64,000 nt of DNA from Flaccisagitta enflata (GCA_965153355.1 OZ231128.1:6758001-6822000), one strand, 5' to 3'. Counted from the first letter of the stretch, positions 11,392 through 20,973 are shown. Made by a program: numbers and translations. Notes: generated from the letters alone by a model not told the origin.

Positions 11392-11935
11392 ATAGATATT
11401 GACCTCAGATCTTAAATCTAAGTCCTTGTGAATTTTCATACTTCTCTTTTTTATGCGGCCGGTCTGAAGGTAGTAACGGCATGAGCTCTAGCTTGAACTA
11501 ATCTGCTTGAATTTGTTCCTGAAAGATACCTTGGCATATGCACATAACTCTGTTGATCTCATTTTTCAAAATTTTGAACTTCTTAGGGGCCCCTAGGGGC
11601 CCCAAAAAGCCCTTAATGAGGATTTTTTTTTCTCAAAAAAAAATGGGGTTCATTTGAAAGGAAATAGCTTGATTCGCCTAGATCCAAAATCTTGTAATTT
11701 CACTTTTTTCAAAAAAACTTAGAAAATTTTTGTGTCGGCCATATTTCAAAAGAAAGTTTAAAGATTCTCCTGGAATTTTTTTAGTTTGATATGGTTCAAA
11801 CAAATGCTCATAACTTCTAAAGTATTTGAGCCAGAACCTTGAAATTTGAAACGTGCATTATTGAAAGCGCTGAGCAGGTCCATGCAAAAGATTGAGCTAC
11901 TGACTGACCTAGGAAAATTTTCGAGTCTAGGTCTA
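11392..11935. mobile_element. 544-bp insertion with CCATGG duplication
   Basis: CCATGG at 11386-11391 recurs at 11936-11941. In the other arm (near 14630) the same flanks meet at a single CCATGG, so this segment was inserted and produced a 6-base duplication. The ends ATAGATATTGACC and GAGTCTAGGTCTA are only weakly similar when inverted. No coding region is recognised. Confidence 0.6.
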
Positions 11936-12170
11936 CCATGGACCAACCTGTTGGTTATGAATCTTAGATGTCAATGCAAGTTTCTAGAATCGTAAGCTTT
12001 CTAAGCAAGAAAACCTAGAATTGTAAGCATTGTAGAAGGCTAAATCTATTATCATATTTCACCCATTTACAGAAGAGTGGCGATGACAATTTCTCTTTGC
12101 ATAAGTAAGTTGTCTTACTATTGATATTGAACCTAGAGATAAAAAAAGATCGATGCAGTGCAGTTTCAAA

Positions 12171-13014
12171 GAAATTGGGGGCAAATAAACCATTTTGGAT
12201 GAGGAGGAGGAGGTTGAGGAGAGAAATATAAAATTCTTTATATAAGATCAAATTTATGGTACCAAATAAACAAATTCGTTTATGAGATTCATATTTTTGG
12301 TGTTTATAAACACAAAAATTTCTAAAGGAGTGTGAATGTTTATGAAAACCAATTTATGGTACCAAATAAACAATTTTTTGTTTATTTAGAAAAGAAATTG
12401 GGAGCAAATAAACATCTGTTTATATACAAAAGAAATTGGGGGCAAATAAACAATTGTGGCTGAGGAGGAGGCGGAGGACGAGGAGGAGAAGAAAACTATA
12501 AAAATCCTTAATACATTTTCCATTGCAATTTTTATGGTCATAGGGGGTTAAAGGGGAAAAAAACAATTTTTTTTTAATTTCTTTTCGCGTTTATCAACAC
12601 AAAATATGAAGCGTTTACAAACACTTAATTTTTGTTGTTTAGAAACATCAATATTATTGTGTTTATAAATGATCAGTTATGGGCCCTTTTTAACGATTTT
12701 TGAAGTCCAAAAAATTGTTAGCAACCATCAAAATTTTGAATTTTCAAAAAGAACATCTTCTAGTGTGATCATTTTCTGTTTGTACTGATCAGGTCAAACA
12801 ATTTCTTATTTTCCTATGTTCATAAACAGTGATATATAGTCGTTTATAAACAGTGTTTTTTACTGCCATTTAAACAATTTTTCTTTATTTGACTTGCATT
12901 TTCAATGTTTATAAACAGTTGTATAGCATCGTTTATAAACGGCGTTTATTTTGCGTTTATAAACAACATCTAATTCAAGGATGTAATACCCGCTTTAACA
13001 ATGGGTGAATGGCT
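12171..13014. other. Centre of the inverted duplication, AT-rich, GTTTATAAAC repeats
   Basis: There are repeated occurrences of GTTTATAAAC and CAAATAAAC. Two similar stretches (12175-12250 and 12420-12500) contain GAAATTGGGGGCAAATAAAC and a GAGGAGGAGG run. No gene is seen. Confidence 0.5.
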
Positions 13015-13297
13015 TATTTCTCTGTAACCCAAAAAGCACTGCATCGATCTTTTTTTATCTCTTGGTTCAATATCAATAGTAAGACAACTTACTTATGCAA
13101 AGAGAAATTGTCATCGCCACTCTTCTGTAAATGGGTGAAATATGATAATAGATTTAGCCTTCTACAATGCTTACAATTCTAAGTTTTCTTGCTTAGAAAG
13201 CTTACGATTCTAGAAACTTGCATTGACAGCTAACAATTCTAGGTCATGGAAAAAAACATTGCTTTTGGGAATCACATATGATGTTTTTATTGAAAAA

Positions 13298-13342
13298 AAC
13301 AGAAATTTTCATCGTATATGGCTACGACATCATCAGCTGTTC
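13298..13342 (-). ncRNA. Hammerhead-ribozyme-like motif in left pLTR arm
   Basis: On the minus strand CTGATGA (13330-13336) is followed by a stem GTCGTA/TACGAT with loop GCCATA, then GAAA. AACAG before CTGATGA pairs with CTGTT after the motif. Between GAAA and CTGTT are only four bases, so helix III would be minimal, as described for Penelope hammerheads. One extra U sits between CTGATGA and stem II, a departure from the consensus. Activity is inference. Confidence 0.55.
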
Positions 13343-13492
13343 AAGAGAGACAGAGAGAAAAAGAGACAGAATTTATAGGGGAAAGTGAGACAATTGAGAA
13401 TTGGGAAAGAAGGGAGAGAGAGATCAATCAAGAACCACTGTGAGGGGATTAACCCCTGGCCCCCGTCGCCCCTAGAAGTGTCCAGACACAGA

Positions 13493-14141
13493 TCATTCCA
13501 GTTTGTTCTTTTTCCGAAGTTCAGCGAGGAGAGGGTCCCATTGTTTTGTGAAGACGCGACGACCTTCATCTTCGTTAAACCCTTTTCCCGGGCCGGTGTT
13601 GTGAATTTTGATATTGAGACTTTCCATTATGTCGAGTTGGATGGGGAGTTGTCGTTTAGATTTTGTGTGGACGTGAGAGAGAATTTCTTTATTTTCCCAG
13701 TCGATCGGGGCATCGCAGTTTTCTTTGTGAGCTGCCAATCCCGATTTGGCCCATTCGCCGCGGCGTATATATCCCTTATGCTCGTCCATTCGTGATGATA
13801 GAGTTCTTCTAGACTGACCAATATATGCATTGTTTTTGTTTGGGCGGCAGGGACAATGAGCTTTGTAGACGATTTGTTTGGCTGGAAGTCTCACTTTATT
13901 TTTTCCGCATAGAATGCTCTGAAGGCTTTTTTCTGATGAGAAGACGACGTTTGCGCCAGATTTCTTGAGTATGCGTCGTAATCCAGGGGCGAGGCTGGCG
14001 ACGTAGGGAAGAACGATTGTGTATTTTTTTTCCCTTTGTTGTTGAGATTGTTGTTGTTGCGATTGTTCTTGCAGAAATTGCTCTTGTTGAGATTGTTGTT
14101 GCTGAGATTGCTGTTGTTGAGATTGCTGTTGTTGAGATTGC

Positions 14142-14172
<31 letters not shown>

Positions 14173-14341
14173 GAATATGCTGTTGTTGAGATGCCTGTTG
14201 TTGTGTTGGCTGTTGTTGAGATTGCTGTTGTTGTTGTTGAATATGCTGTTGTTGAGATGCCTGTTGTTGAGATGGCTGTTGTTGAGATGGCTGTTGTTGG
14301 GATGGCTGTTGTTGGGATGACTGTTGTTGGGATGACTGTTG
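13493..14341 (-). CDS. Penelope-like element, partial C-terminal region with GIY-YIG nuclease
   Basis: The frame is open from the inner edge of the right arm (14341; the next upstream codon is TAA) to the stop at 13493, about 282 codons with no start codon of its own. Residues 1-105 are a Gln-rich spacer made by a CAA/CAG repeat. Near 111 is LPYV, a conserved Penelope motif before the nuclease domain. The GIY-YIG part has VYKAHCPC (about 158-165), AYIGQSRRTL (about 172-181) and RMDEHKG, with a conserved Glu later. In Penelope elements this nuclease nicks target DNA. The RT palm and fingers are missing, so this is a non-autonomous fragment. The polyQ linker is unusual to me. Confidence 0.75.
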
Positions 14342-14452
14342 TTAATCCCCTCACAGTGGTTCTTTATTGATCTCTCTCTCCCTTCTTTCCCAATTCTCAA
14401 TTGTCTCACTTTCCCCTATAAATTCTGTCTCTTTTTCTCTCTGTCTCTCTTG

Positions 14453-14496
14453 AACAGCTGATGATGTCGTAGCCATATACAATGAAAATTTCTGTT
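14453..14496 (+). ncRNA. Hammerhead-ribozyme-like motif in right pLTR arm
   Basis: This is the inverted copy of the motif at 13298-13342. CTGATGA lies at 14458-14464 and GAAA at 14484-14487, with the AACAG/CTGTT outer stem. Stem II here has TACAAT instead of TACGAT, which breaks one pair, so this copy is probably less active. Confidence 0.5.
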
Positions 14497-14897
14497 TTTT
14501 TTCAATAAAAACATCATATGTGATTCCCAAAAGCAATGTTTTTTTCCATCACTATGCACCATATGAGCAATGTCACTAAATGAATTCTAGGTCATCTAAG
14601 ATTCATAACCATCAGGTTGGTCCATGGATTAGTTGGTCCCTTCTTCAGAGACAGACTTACTTTAATGCACTGTATGGTGGTTTCACATTTTATTGATACA
14701 CTGAGGTCATTGAAGACCTAAAAATGTACAATTTCCATGCAAGCATTCTAGAATCGTAAGCTTTCTAGGCCATCATTATTTTTTATCTATCAAAAGAGTG
14801 GCGATGATGATTATTCTTGGCATGAGTGAGTTGATTCATTGCAGATGCAGATCCAAGAAATGAAAAAATCAAAGCAGCGCTTTTTGGGTTATAAAGA

Positions 14898-15155
14898 AAC
14901 AAGGTCATTAGACCTAAGTTGCGTGCGTCGGCACTTGCAAAAGATGTCAGGCAGACAGACGGACAATTTTTTTTTTCAAAAGCACTTTTTAAAAAGCTTT
15001 TTACTTCTCCAAGTTTCTTCTCTGCCATTTAGAGCCATCAAAAACAAGATAAAAAGCCTTAAAAACGACTTTGTGATGGACCGACCGACGGACCGACCAA
15101 CGGACCGACTGACCGACAAAGTGGCTTATAGAGTCGCGTAGCACGCGACTAAAAA
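14898..15155 (-). repeat. 3AH repeat, full copy, inserted in the right arm
   Basis: Read on the minus strand it starts TTTTTAGTCGCGTGC and ends GACCTTGTT, with a third arm GCACGCAACT (one mismatch to the first arm). The left arm of the large palindrome continues across this point without the repeat (near 11096-11110), so the insertion site is known. The flanks are A-rich and the net duplication is no more than a few A residues. Confidence 0.75.
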
Positions 15156-15239
15156 CTAATTTTCCCATTACAAAAGAGTGTAAGAAACCTACAAACGTAA
15201 GCCCTCTAACCAACAAACCTACGATCGTAAGATATAGGA

Positions 15240-15600
15240 AAATCAGCTGCCTGGAAGGTTGGATTTGAGCCTCGAGGTTGGGATATGAGCCTCAAGGCTT
15301 GGATTTGAGGCTGGGATTTGAGCCGTGAGACTGGAATTTGAGCCTGAAGACTGGAATCTGGGCCTCCGCTGGAATTAGAGCCTTGAGGCGGGGATTTGAG
15401 CCTTGAGGCTTGGATTTGAGCCCTGAGGCTGGGTTTTGAGAAGAAGAAGAAGAAGAAAAAGAAGAAGAAGAAGAAGAAGAAGAAGAAGAAAAATAATAAG
15501 AAGAAGAAGAAGGTATAAGCAAAATTATAGCCCCTGAATAGTTCCGCTTGGCCAGTTTTTTCCTTTTTGGGCGGCGGCCCCAAAGGGGCCGATGACCTAT
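15240..15600. repeat. AAG microsatellite and GGCTTGGATTTGAG repeats
   Basis: This is the inverted counterpart of 10663-11010, with an interrupted (AAG)n run at about 15440-15515. No gene is seen. Confidence 0.7.
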
Positions 15601-16215
15601 GCTTTCCTATGTGCAGAAATATTTCCTTCTTTGTACCCCCCCCCCGCCGCCAAATTCTACCAAATTCTACCAGATTCTGCCAAATCCTGCCAAATTCTGA
15701 CAAAGTCTGCTAAGCTCTGCCAAAATCTGTCAATTTCAGCCAATTCCTCTCAAATTCTGCCATTTTTTGCCTAATTTTGCCCAAAACCCAGTCTTGAGGC
15801 CCAAACCTTAGCCTTGAGGTCCAAATCCCAGTTTGTTTCGCTTCTACGCAGATGTGTGCGCAGAACGTTAATAAAAGCTGAAATGTCTAAAACAAGAAGT
15901 GTTGCTGCTTATGGAAAAGTTCATAGAGGGCCCTATCATTGGTTTTCTAAATGAATTTGGGTTCGAATCACCTTAAGTCGCATCTTTTCCCCTTTTTCGC
16001 TGAATTTATTTGCCTGAATTTGATTGAAATTGATAATTTAGCTAAATCAAAAGTACCAGTTATGGCGGCTATGGCCATGAGGAAAAAAGTCATAAGCATT
16101 GATCATTTTTCACCATGCTTTTGTCTTCAGTCACTGAATTTCTTTTTATTTGTTAGATTAAATCAAGAGCAATTGTATGTATTGAGTGCACTGAAAATCA
16201 GAGAAAAATAAGACT
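15600..16215. other. No gene seen; CCAAATTCTG repeats
   Basis: A C-run is followed by short degenerate repeats (CCAAATTCTACC, CTGCCAAATC) to about 15790. From 15840 to 16215 I recognise nothing. The 86-codon open frame at 15951 has no distinguishing feature. Confidence 0.4.
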
Positions 16216-16605
16216 GAGCCAAATGAGCTCGATGAGCTAAAATACTCCAAATCACTCACCCAGATGACCAATTATGCTAACTGACATGTTCTTATATTTG
16301 CATGCTTGTATCAAAACATCTATTTATGCCATTCAAAATTAGAAAAAAAGACTGAGCTAAATGAGCTAAGTGAGCTAGAATTTTGAAAAACACCCTCAGA
16401 GATGAGCAGCCATGCTCACTGACATGCTTCCTTTTATTTGCATGCTCAGACAAGTATCAAAATATCTATTCATTTTTCCAATTGAACATTAGAAAAAAAA
16501 ATTGAGCTAAATGAGCTAGAATACTCAAAAGCACTTTCAACGAAGGGCAGCTACACTCAGGAACATGATTTCTTGTATTTGCATGCTCAAACAGACATCA
16601 ATACA
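16216..16605 (+). repeat. Three tandem units of about 130 bases
   Basis: GAGCTAAATGAGCTA, CATGCT and TATTTGCATGCTCA recur in the same order three times. No gene is present. Confidence 0.6.
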
Positions 16606-16618
16606 CTTCTTTACTGAT

Positions 16619-16945
16619 TAGGCTGGTTACCTGAAGGGTGAATTTGGCTCAAAATTTAAAATTCCTCCGCCATCTAACCATACACTCTAAGCGGCATTTG
16701 GGCAGTAAAACAGACAAGCAGAGGTCGGTATTTGATTAAGAAACCCGCACGGCAACACAATGGCAAAGTATACGAAAGCAATTTTACGCCCATTGTAACC
16801 CTATAGTGTTCCCGTGCGGCTTTTCTTTCCAGATACCGATCTCCGCTTTCCTCATTTCCTTTTTAAATATGACGTAGAGTGTATGGTTAGTTGGCTGAGG
16901 CGTTCTGAAATTTGACCACATTTGACCCTCCAGGTAGCCGCCCTA
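16619..16945. mobile_element. hAT-like MITE with 8-bp target duplication
   Basis: TTACTGAT at 16611-16618 recurs at 16946-16953. The element begins TAGGCTGGTTACCTG and ends with the inverse of TAGGGCGGCTACCTG. An 8-base duplication and termini of the type YARNG are hallmarks of hAT elements. The interior has further inverted matches (CCGCACGG / CCGTGCGG). There is no transposase. Confidence 0.75.
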
Positions 16946-17200
16946 TTACTGATCCTACACAAACCGTAAATTAAAAAAAAAAAATCTATTTCTCTGACTT
17001 CTTGCGCTCTATTATACTGACTTCTTGCGTCATTTTGCGCCATCTGGCGTCATTCAAACTCATTTTGGACCCCAAATATGAATTCTACATCAAAAATCAT
17101 GTCAGTTGTGATTTCAAATGCAGATTTTCGCCGGGGAAAAATGCACTTTTGCAGGGGTATCAAAGGAGTTAGCTTAAGATTTATGAAAACAAGCCTGAGA

Positions 17201-17609
17201 GGGCAACAGTCGCGTGCGTCTGGATATGACAAACAAAACTTTATAACGACTGTCTAATAAAAAACATAATAACGTCTCTCCAATAAAAAGTTGATAAAAT
17301 ACCCAAAATACCCAAAATTACCCATAAATACCCAAAAAAACCTAAACATACCAAAAAATACTCAAAAACACTCAAAAATACCCAAAAGTACCCAAAAATA
17401 TCTGAAAGTACCTTAAAGTACCAATAATAACTTGAGTATCCTAAAGTACCCTGAAGTACCCTAAAGTACCCTGAAATAGCCTAGTGTACCCAAAGTTACC
17501 TTGAATTACCATAAAATACCTTAAAAAGCGATAATCTTAAAAATGTGACGGATCTACCGACGGACCAACCGACACGGTAAGGTGTAGAGTCGCGTGCACG
17601 CGACTAAAA
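17201..17609 (-). repeat. 3AH repeat, subtype D, with (TACCC)n interior
   Basis: On the minus strand the copy runs from AGTCGCGTGCACGCGACT to the third arm GCACGCGACT, an exact complement of the first arm, and ends CAACAGTCGC-inverse before a GTTGCC tail. The interior is expanded by degenerate TACCCAAAAA repeats. Its 5' part is duplicated, inverted, at 10507. Confidence 0.7.
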
Positions 17610-17954
17610 ATGAGTGTGTAAATCATGATATTCTCATCTGTGGAGCAGTAGAGGTTGGACGAATTTTGCTGAGCGGGATTTCTTTTCTGAAAGTTTTTCG
17701 GCCTTCAGAAGACACATCCCAATCATATTGAGGTGGTTTTGAAGACCGGCCCACTGTGGCTGATATCAGATATTCTGGGGAATACACCTTTTTTCTGAAT
17801 TTCTATTATGCATGTTTATGGCAGAAGAGGGCACTCCAATCAGATTGCAATGCTGGCAAGAGGTTGCAATGAAAAACATGAGAACAAGTTTGGAAAGGCT
17901 TCTGCTTTTTCTTTACATAATGATAATCAAAAAGTCCCATAAAAATTGATTTTG

Positions 17955-18008
17955 ATTTGGTTCAGTGGTAAGATGAGGGACTGTCATTCAGAGGTAGGGA
18001 TTCCCATG
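17955..18008 (+). other. tRNA-like promoter remnant (possible SINE head)
   Basis: TGGTTCAGTGGTAAG resembles a Pol III A box and GGGATTCCC lies about 35 bases on as a poor B box. No full cloverleaf can be drawn. Confidence 0.25.
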
Positions 18009-18234
18009 GAAAATATTTTTTCTCTACTTAACATTTCATCAAAACTTAAGTGTAAAAAAAGACTCAAACATTTTAAGATGCTAATCTAAATTGAACAAGT
18101 TGCATTAATGATAGTGTGTATATTCATACTGTAATATCTATTCACCAGCGCTTACACTTACCTCAAAAAAGGATCTTAGGACTTGTGACTTACAGTGATG
18201 GTTCACTGTTTTTTTTTGTTTTTTTTTTTAGAGA

Positions 18235-18500
18235 GAGGCCAGAGGACTGATTTGAAGCTTGAGAGCATTAAATTGAGGTTTAGATGGCTGATTTGAGGCC
18301 TGAGAGGCCTAATTTGAGGCCTGAGACGCCTAATTTGAGGCATGAGAGGCCAGGTTCGAGACGTGAGAGGCCAGATTTGAGGCCTGAGATACCAGATTTG
18401 AGGCCTGAGAGGCTTGATTTGAGGCCTGAGAGGATGGATTTGCAGCCTGAGAGGCTGCATTTGATGCCTGAGAGGCTGGAATTGAGACCTGAGGGGCCTG
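18235..18500 (+). repeat. 20-bp minisatellite, GGCCTGAGA-type
   Basis: Degenerate units of about 20 bases (GATTTGAGGCCTGAGAGGCC) are repeated roughly a dozen times. They give spurious open frames on both strands. The tract lies inside the Transib-like element. Confidence 0.75.
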
Positions 18501-18811
18501 ATGAAGCGGGGGACGAACAAACAAACAAACAAACGAATGGATGAACGAAAGTCCCCCTGTGTTCTACAGGACTTTGTCTCCTTTGGGGCCGCTGCCCAAA
18601 AAGAGGGAAACCATGAAACTCATTAGATTAAATCAAATCAAATTAAATTGAATTAAAGTAGATTAAATTAGATTTCCATGTGACTGGGAGAAGGCTTTAC
18701 CATTTTCCCTTAAATGTTGTATTTGAGGTAAAACTAACAGGCTTACCATGAGTTATACAAAACAGTAAACTTTAATTCTGACCCAAATTCACTTCTATAA
18801 AAAAGATTTTT

Positions 18812-18886
18812 GAGTGAGGCTTGAACCCCAGACCTCTTCACATTAGGAGAGCAACTTAACATGTTGCCACTGCTTCACAACTAAAA
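18812..18886 (-). other. tRNA-like remnant, minus strand
   Basis: On the minus strand GCAGTGGCAACATG and GGGGTTCAAGCCTC are spaced like the A and B boxes of a tRNA. The acceptor stem does not close. It is probably the head of a tRNA-derived SINE or a decayed tRNA. Confidence 0.3.
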
Positions 18887-19448
18887 AAGTGTTTATCATG
18901 TTTTATACTTCACATTTTATTTTTTCATCATCCTGAGCTTGCCAATTTTTGATCCTCTTCCTCTTCCTCATTTTTCCATTTCTGTTGATGACTAGATTGG
19001 GGATTCAACTGGACATCATCGATGAAGGTGATGGCTGCCAGAATGATTTTCCATCTGCTCTCAATGCCAAACCGGCAAGTTTATGCCCATATGCTTACAT
19101 CCATAGAATTGTCTGTTTCTCCTCTTGACAATGGTGTAAAAATCTTTTTGATGAGGGATGATGCAGGCATTGTCACTTTTTCTTGCAATAACAAGGCAAA
19201 AAATATTTTTTTCAAGACTTTTTTTTTTGCTCACCCCCTTATAATATCTGCCTCTAACAGAATCTAACTCCCTTTTTTTTCTCCCCTCCTCACAGAAAGA
19301 GATATAAAAGAGAAAAGTTTATGAAAAATCTTTCATTTTTTTCCTCAGAATTTGGGATTTCAGCCGTAGTGCGGCCCTGCTCAAATACTTGTACAACGTC
19401 ATATGAAATGCGTGAAGTGGTTGTCTTAAGTATTTCTTGTGTATCATA

Positions 19449-20059
19449 CCCGGTCATCAGCCTGAGATGCCGGCTAATGTTAAGCTTTTGCTCTGAGATG
19501 CTATGTATCACGGATTTCACACTGTTTGTCTCTTAAAGAGTAAAGATTGACGTTTTTTGTATCAAAATTTCATCAAAATCTGTCCAGTAGTTTAGCTTTT
19601 ACATGTATTTAAGTGAAAAACATCCTTTCTGCCACTTCTGTTTTTTGATGGGAAAATGGAGGAATGGCGTTTTTCCCCATTCTCTCAATTTGCAATATTT
19701 TGTGCCAGGGACACAAGATAAGTCCTTAGTAAAAGATGATTTGACAAATTTATGAAACTACATATAATTTTTGTTTCATTATAGACCATTAACATAATCC
19801 CAAGCTTAAACTGTTAAAAAAAAGAAAAATTTGAAAACGCTCTCTTTCATGATTTTTATTGAAAATTCTGCCATTGCGAGAAAATTAGTTTTTACTTCAA
19901 AGACTTGTAAAATCTTAACTACTTGACCAATTTTGATGAAATTTGATACAAAAAACGTCAATCTATGTTCTTTAAGAGGCAATCAGTATGAAATCCGAGA
20001 TATGTGGCATCTCTGAGTAAAAGCTTAACAGAATCCGGCATCTCAGGCTGATGACCCGG
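19449..20059. mobile_element. TA-target MITE with empty site in opposite arm
   Basis: The element begins CCCGGTCATCAGCCTGAGAT and ends with its inverse. TA precedes (19447-19448) and follows (20060-20061) it. In the opposite palindrome arm (about 10302-10320) the flanks GTGTATCA and GTTTCTTTTTGCG join at one TA. Arms of about 120 bases surround an AT-rich centre. TA duplication suggests a Tc1/mariner-type origin. Confidence 0.75.
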
Positions 20060-20537
20060 TAGTTTCTTTTTGCGACAGTCTGTTCTAAAAGCAGTATAGG
20101 TGCTATCATTAAAAATATATACATATTGCATGTCTGAGCATGCTATAAAAAAAAAACATGCATACAAGCATACCTGCTCATCTAGCAAGGTGCTATTTGA
20201 TATTTCTGTTCATTTTCAATTATACAATAGCTTTTTGTTTCAACAAAAGAATTTACATGGATCAAGAAAATGTAGTTCGTAGAATGCTAACAACTTTTAT
20301 CTTCATGGCCATAGCCGCCATTACTGGAACATAGATTACTACATAGATTAATCCACTACTTTTTTGTGTCCGTGCTTTTGCTCTAAATAGTAGTCAAAGT
20401 GCAAGTAGATGGCTTTCTTTTTTTTTCCTATTCTTTTTTTAAACTGTACCATGCCCCCCCCCCCTTACCGAGGGGCCCTAGGCTTAACCTCAGTAAGCCT
20501 AATGGGTAATACAGCTCGGGATATAAACTTCAGCCAC

Positions 20538-20651
20538 CTGTTTGACAATCTTTGCCGGTAAATCCAGGATAGCATTTGCATGTGTAGTTGTTGATTCCAT
20601 CATGACATTCTCCTTCCCAACTGCATGTCTGTCCAGCGCACTCATCGATGT
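20538..20651 (-). CDS. Exon encoding a calcium-binding EGF-like domain
   Basis: On the minus strand a pyrimidine tract and TTTTCAG acceptor precede ACATCGATGAGTGC, and the exon ends ACAG before GTGGCTGA. It is 114 bases, phase 1 at both ends, which is the classic size and phase of an EGF module. With the G of the previous exon it reads DIDECAGQTC, then GECHDGINNYTCKCYPGFTG and KDC. All six Cys are present, together with the DIDE calcium ligand and the NNYTCKC region with its Tyr and Asn. The protein would be extracellular (fibrillin-, Notch- or matrilin-like), but one exon cannot say which. No neighbouring exon was found in the window. Confidence 0.8.
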
Positions 20652-20704
20652 CTGAAAATAAGACAGCACAGCAGTTTTTTTCACCGCTATGTTCCAACTA
20701 AGTG

Positions 20705-20762
20705 AACTGCAGGCGTGCATATTGTGGAGTAGCAAGTAGCGCCGCTACTTGGAAGGGCAGGG
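20705..20762 (-). repeat. AGTAGC hairpin fragment
   Basis: On the minus strand CTTCCAAGTAGCGGCGCTAC contains the small palindrome AGTAGC-GGC-GCTACT. A close copy is at 27937-27985. Confidence 0.5.
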
Positions 20763-20832
20763 GGTATCTTGAAAGTTTTGGAGGAAGAAGGAAAAATGAG
20801 AAAAAAAAGAAGAAAATAAAAGAAAGAAGAAA

Positions 20833-20973
20833 AAAGGCCAAGTAGGTCAATAAGGTGCAAAATGTGGATCGTTACCAACTGACCATGTGGATCGTTACCA
20901 ACTGACCATCAAACCAACCAAGCAACCAACCAATGGTCACAGCCAGTTATAGAGGTGCTTTGTCGCACCTAAA
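20833..20973 (-). repeat. 3AH repeat, subtype F
   Basis: On the minus strand the T-run is followed by AGGTGCGACAAAGCACCT (hairpin), CTATAACTGGC, a GGTTGGTT tract, a duplicated AGTTGGTAACGATCCACA segment, then GCACCT complementary to the first arm and TACTTGGCCTT. The arms differ entirely from subtypes A-C but the layout is the same. Confidence 0.65.

Larger units (their letters stand above)
10275..12170 (+). repeat. Left arm of nested inverted duplication
   Basis: Consecutive blocks match, in reverse order and orientation, blocks of the region 13015-20095: 10275-10367 with 19372-20095, 10363-10662 with 17446-17751, 10663-11098 with 15156-15600, 11098-11391 with 14620-14897, and 11936-12170 with 13015-13248. 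The matches are long, with only scattered differences. The left arm lacks most of the insertions present in the right arm and so gives their empty sites. Confidence 0.8.
13249..14582 (-). mobile_element. Truncated Penelope-like element with inverted terminal pLTR-like arms
   Basis: Inverted arms of about 205 bases (13249-13453 and 14341-14547) enclose a partial open frame. AATTCTAGGTCAT at 13236-13248 recurs at 14583-14595, a 13-base target duplication. Between the right arm and that duplication lie 35 bases (14548-14582) not found on the left. Penelope elements are known for such an asymmetric extension of about 34 bases and for pLTRs in either orientation. The reverse transcriptase core is absent. 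Confidence 0.7.
17752..19371. mobile_element. Transib-like non-autonomous element
   Basis: The left end is CACTGTGGCTGA and the right end, inverted, is CACTACGGCTGA. The flanks are CGGCC (17747-17751) and CGGCC (19372-19376). In the opposite palindrome arm (10363-10367) the flanks meet at one copy of that pentamer, so this is an inserted 1620-base element. A 5-base GC-rich duplication with a CACTGTG-like terminus is typical of Transib elements, the relatives of RAG recombination signals. I find no transposase frame. The interior contains other repeats. Confidence 0.65.
13015..20095 (-). repeat. Right arm of nested inverted duplication, with insertions
   Basis: This arm carries the inverse of 10275-12170. 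It is interrupted by a Penelope-like fragment (13249-14582), a 3AH copy (14898-15155), about 1.85 kb at 15600-17445, a Transib-like element (17752-19371) and a TA-target MITE (19449-20059). The order of blocks is exactly that expected for one original large palindrome. Confidence 0.75.

Noticed and set aside
13385-13795. Plus-strand 136-codon frame
   Set aside because: It is the antisense shadow of the Penelope GIY-YIG frame.
13928-13960. CTGATGAGAAGAC as a third hammerhead
   Set aside because: No GAAA at the right distance and no outer stem; it is antisense to coding sequence.
17955-18886. Functional tRNA genes
   Set aside because: Box-like elements are present but no cloverleaf with a closed acceptor stem can be drawn; kept only as low-confidence remnants.
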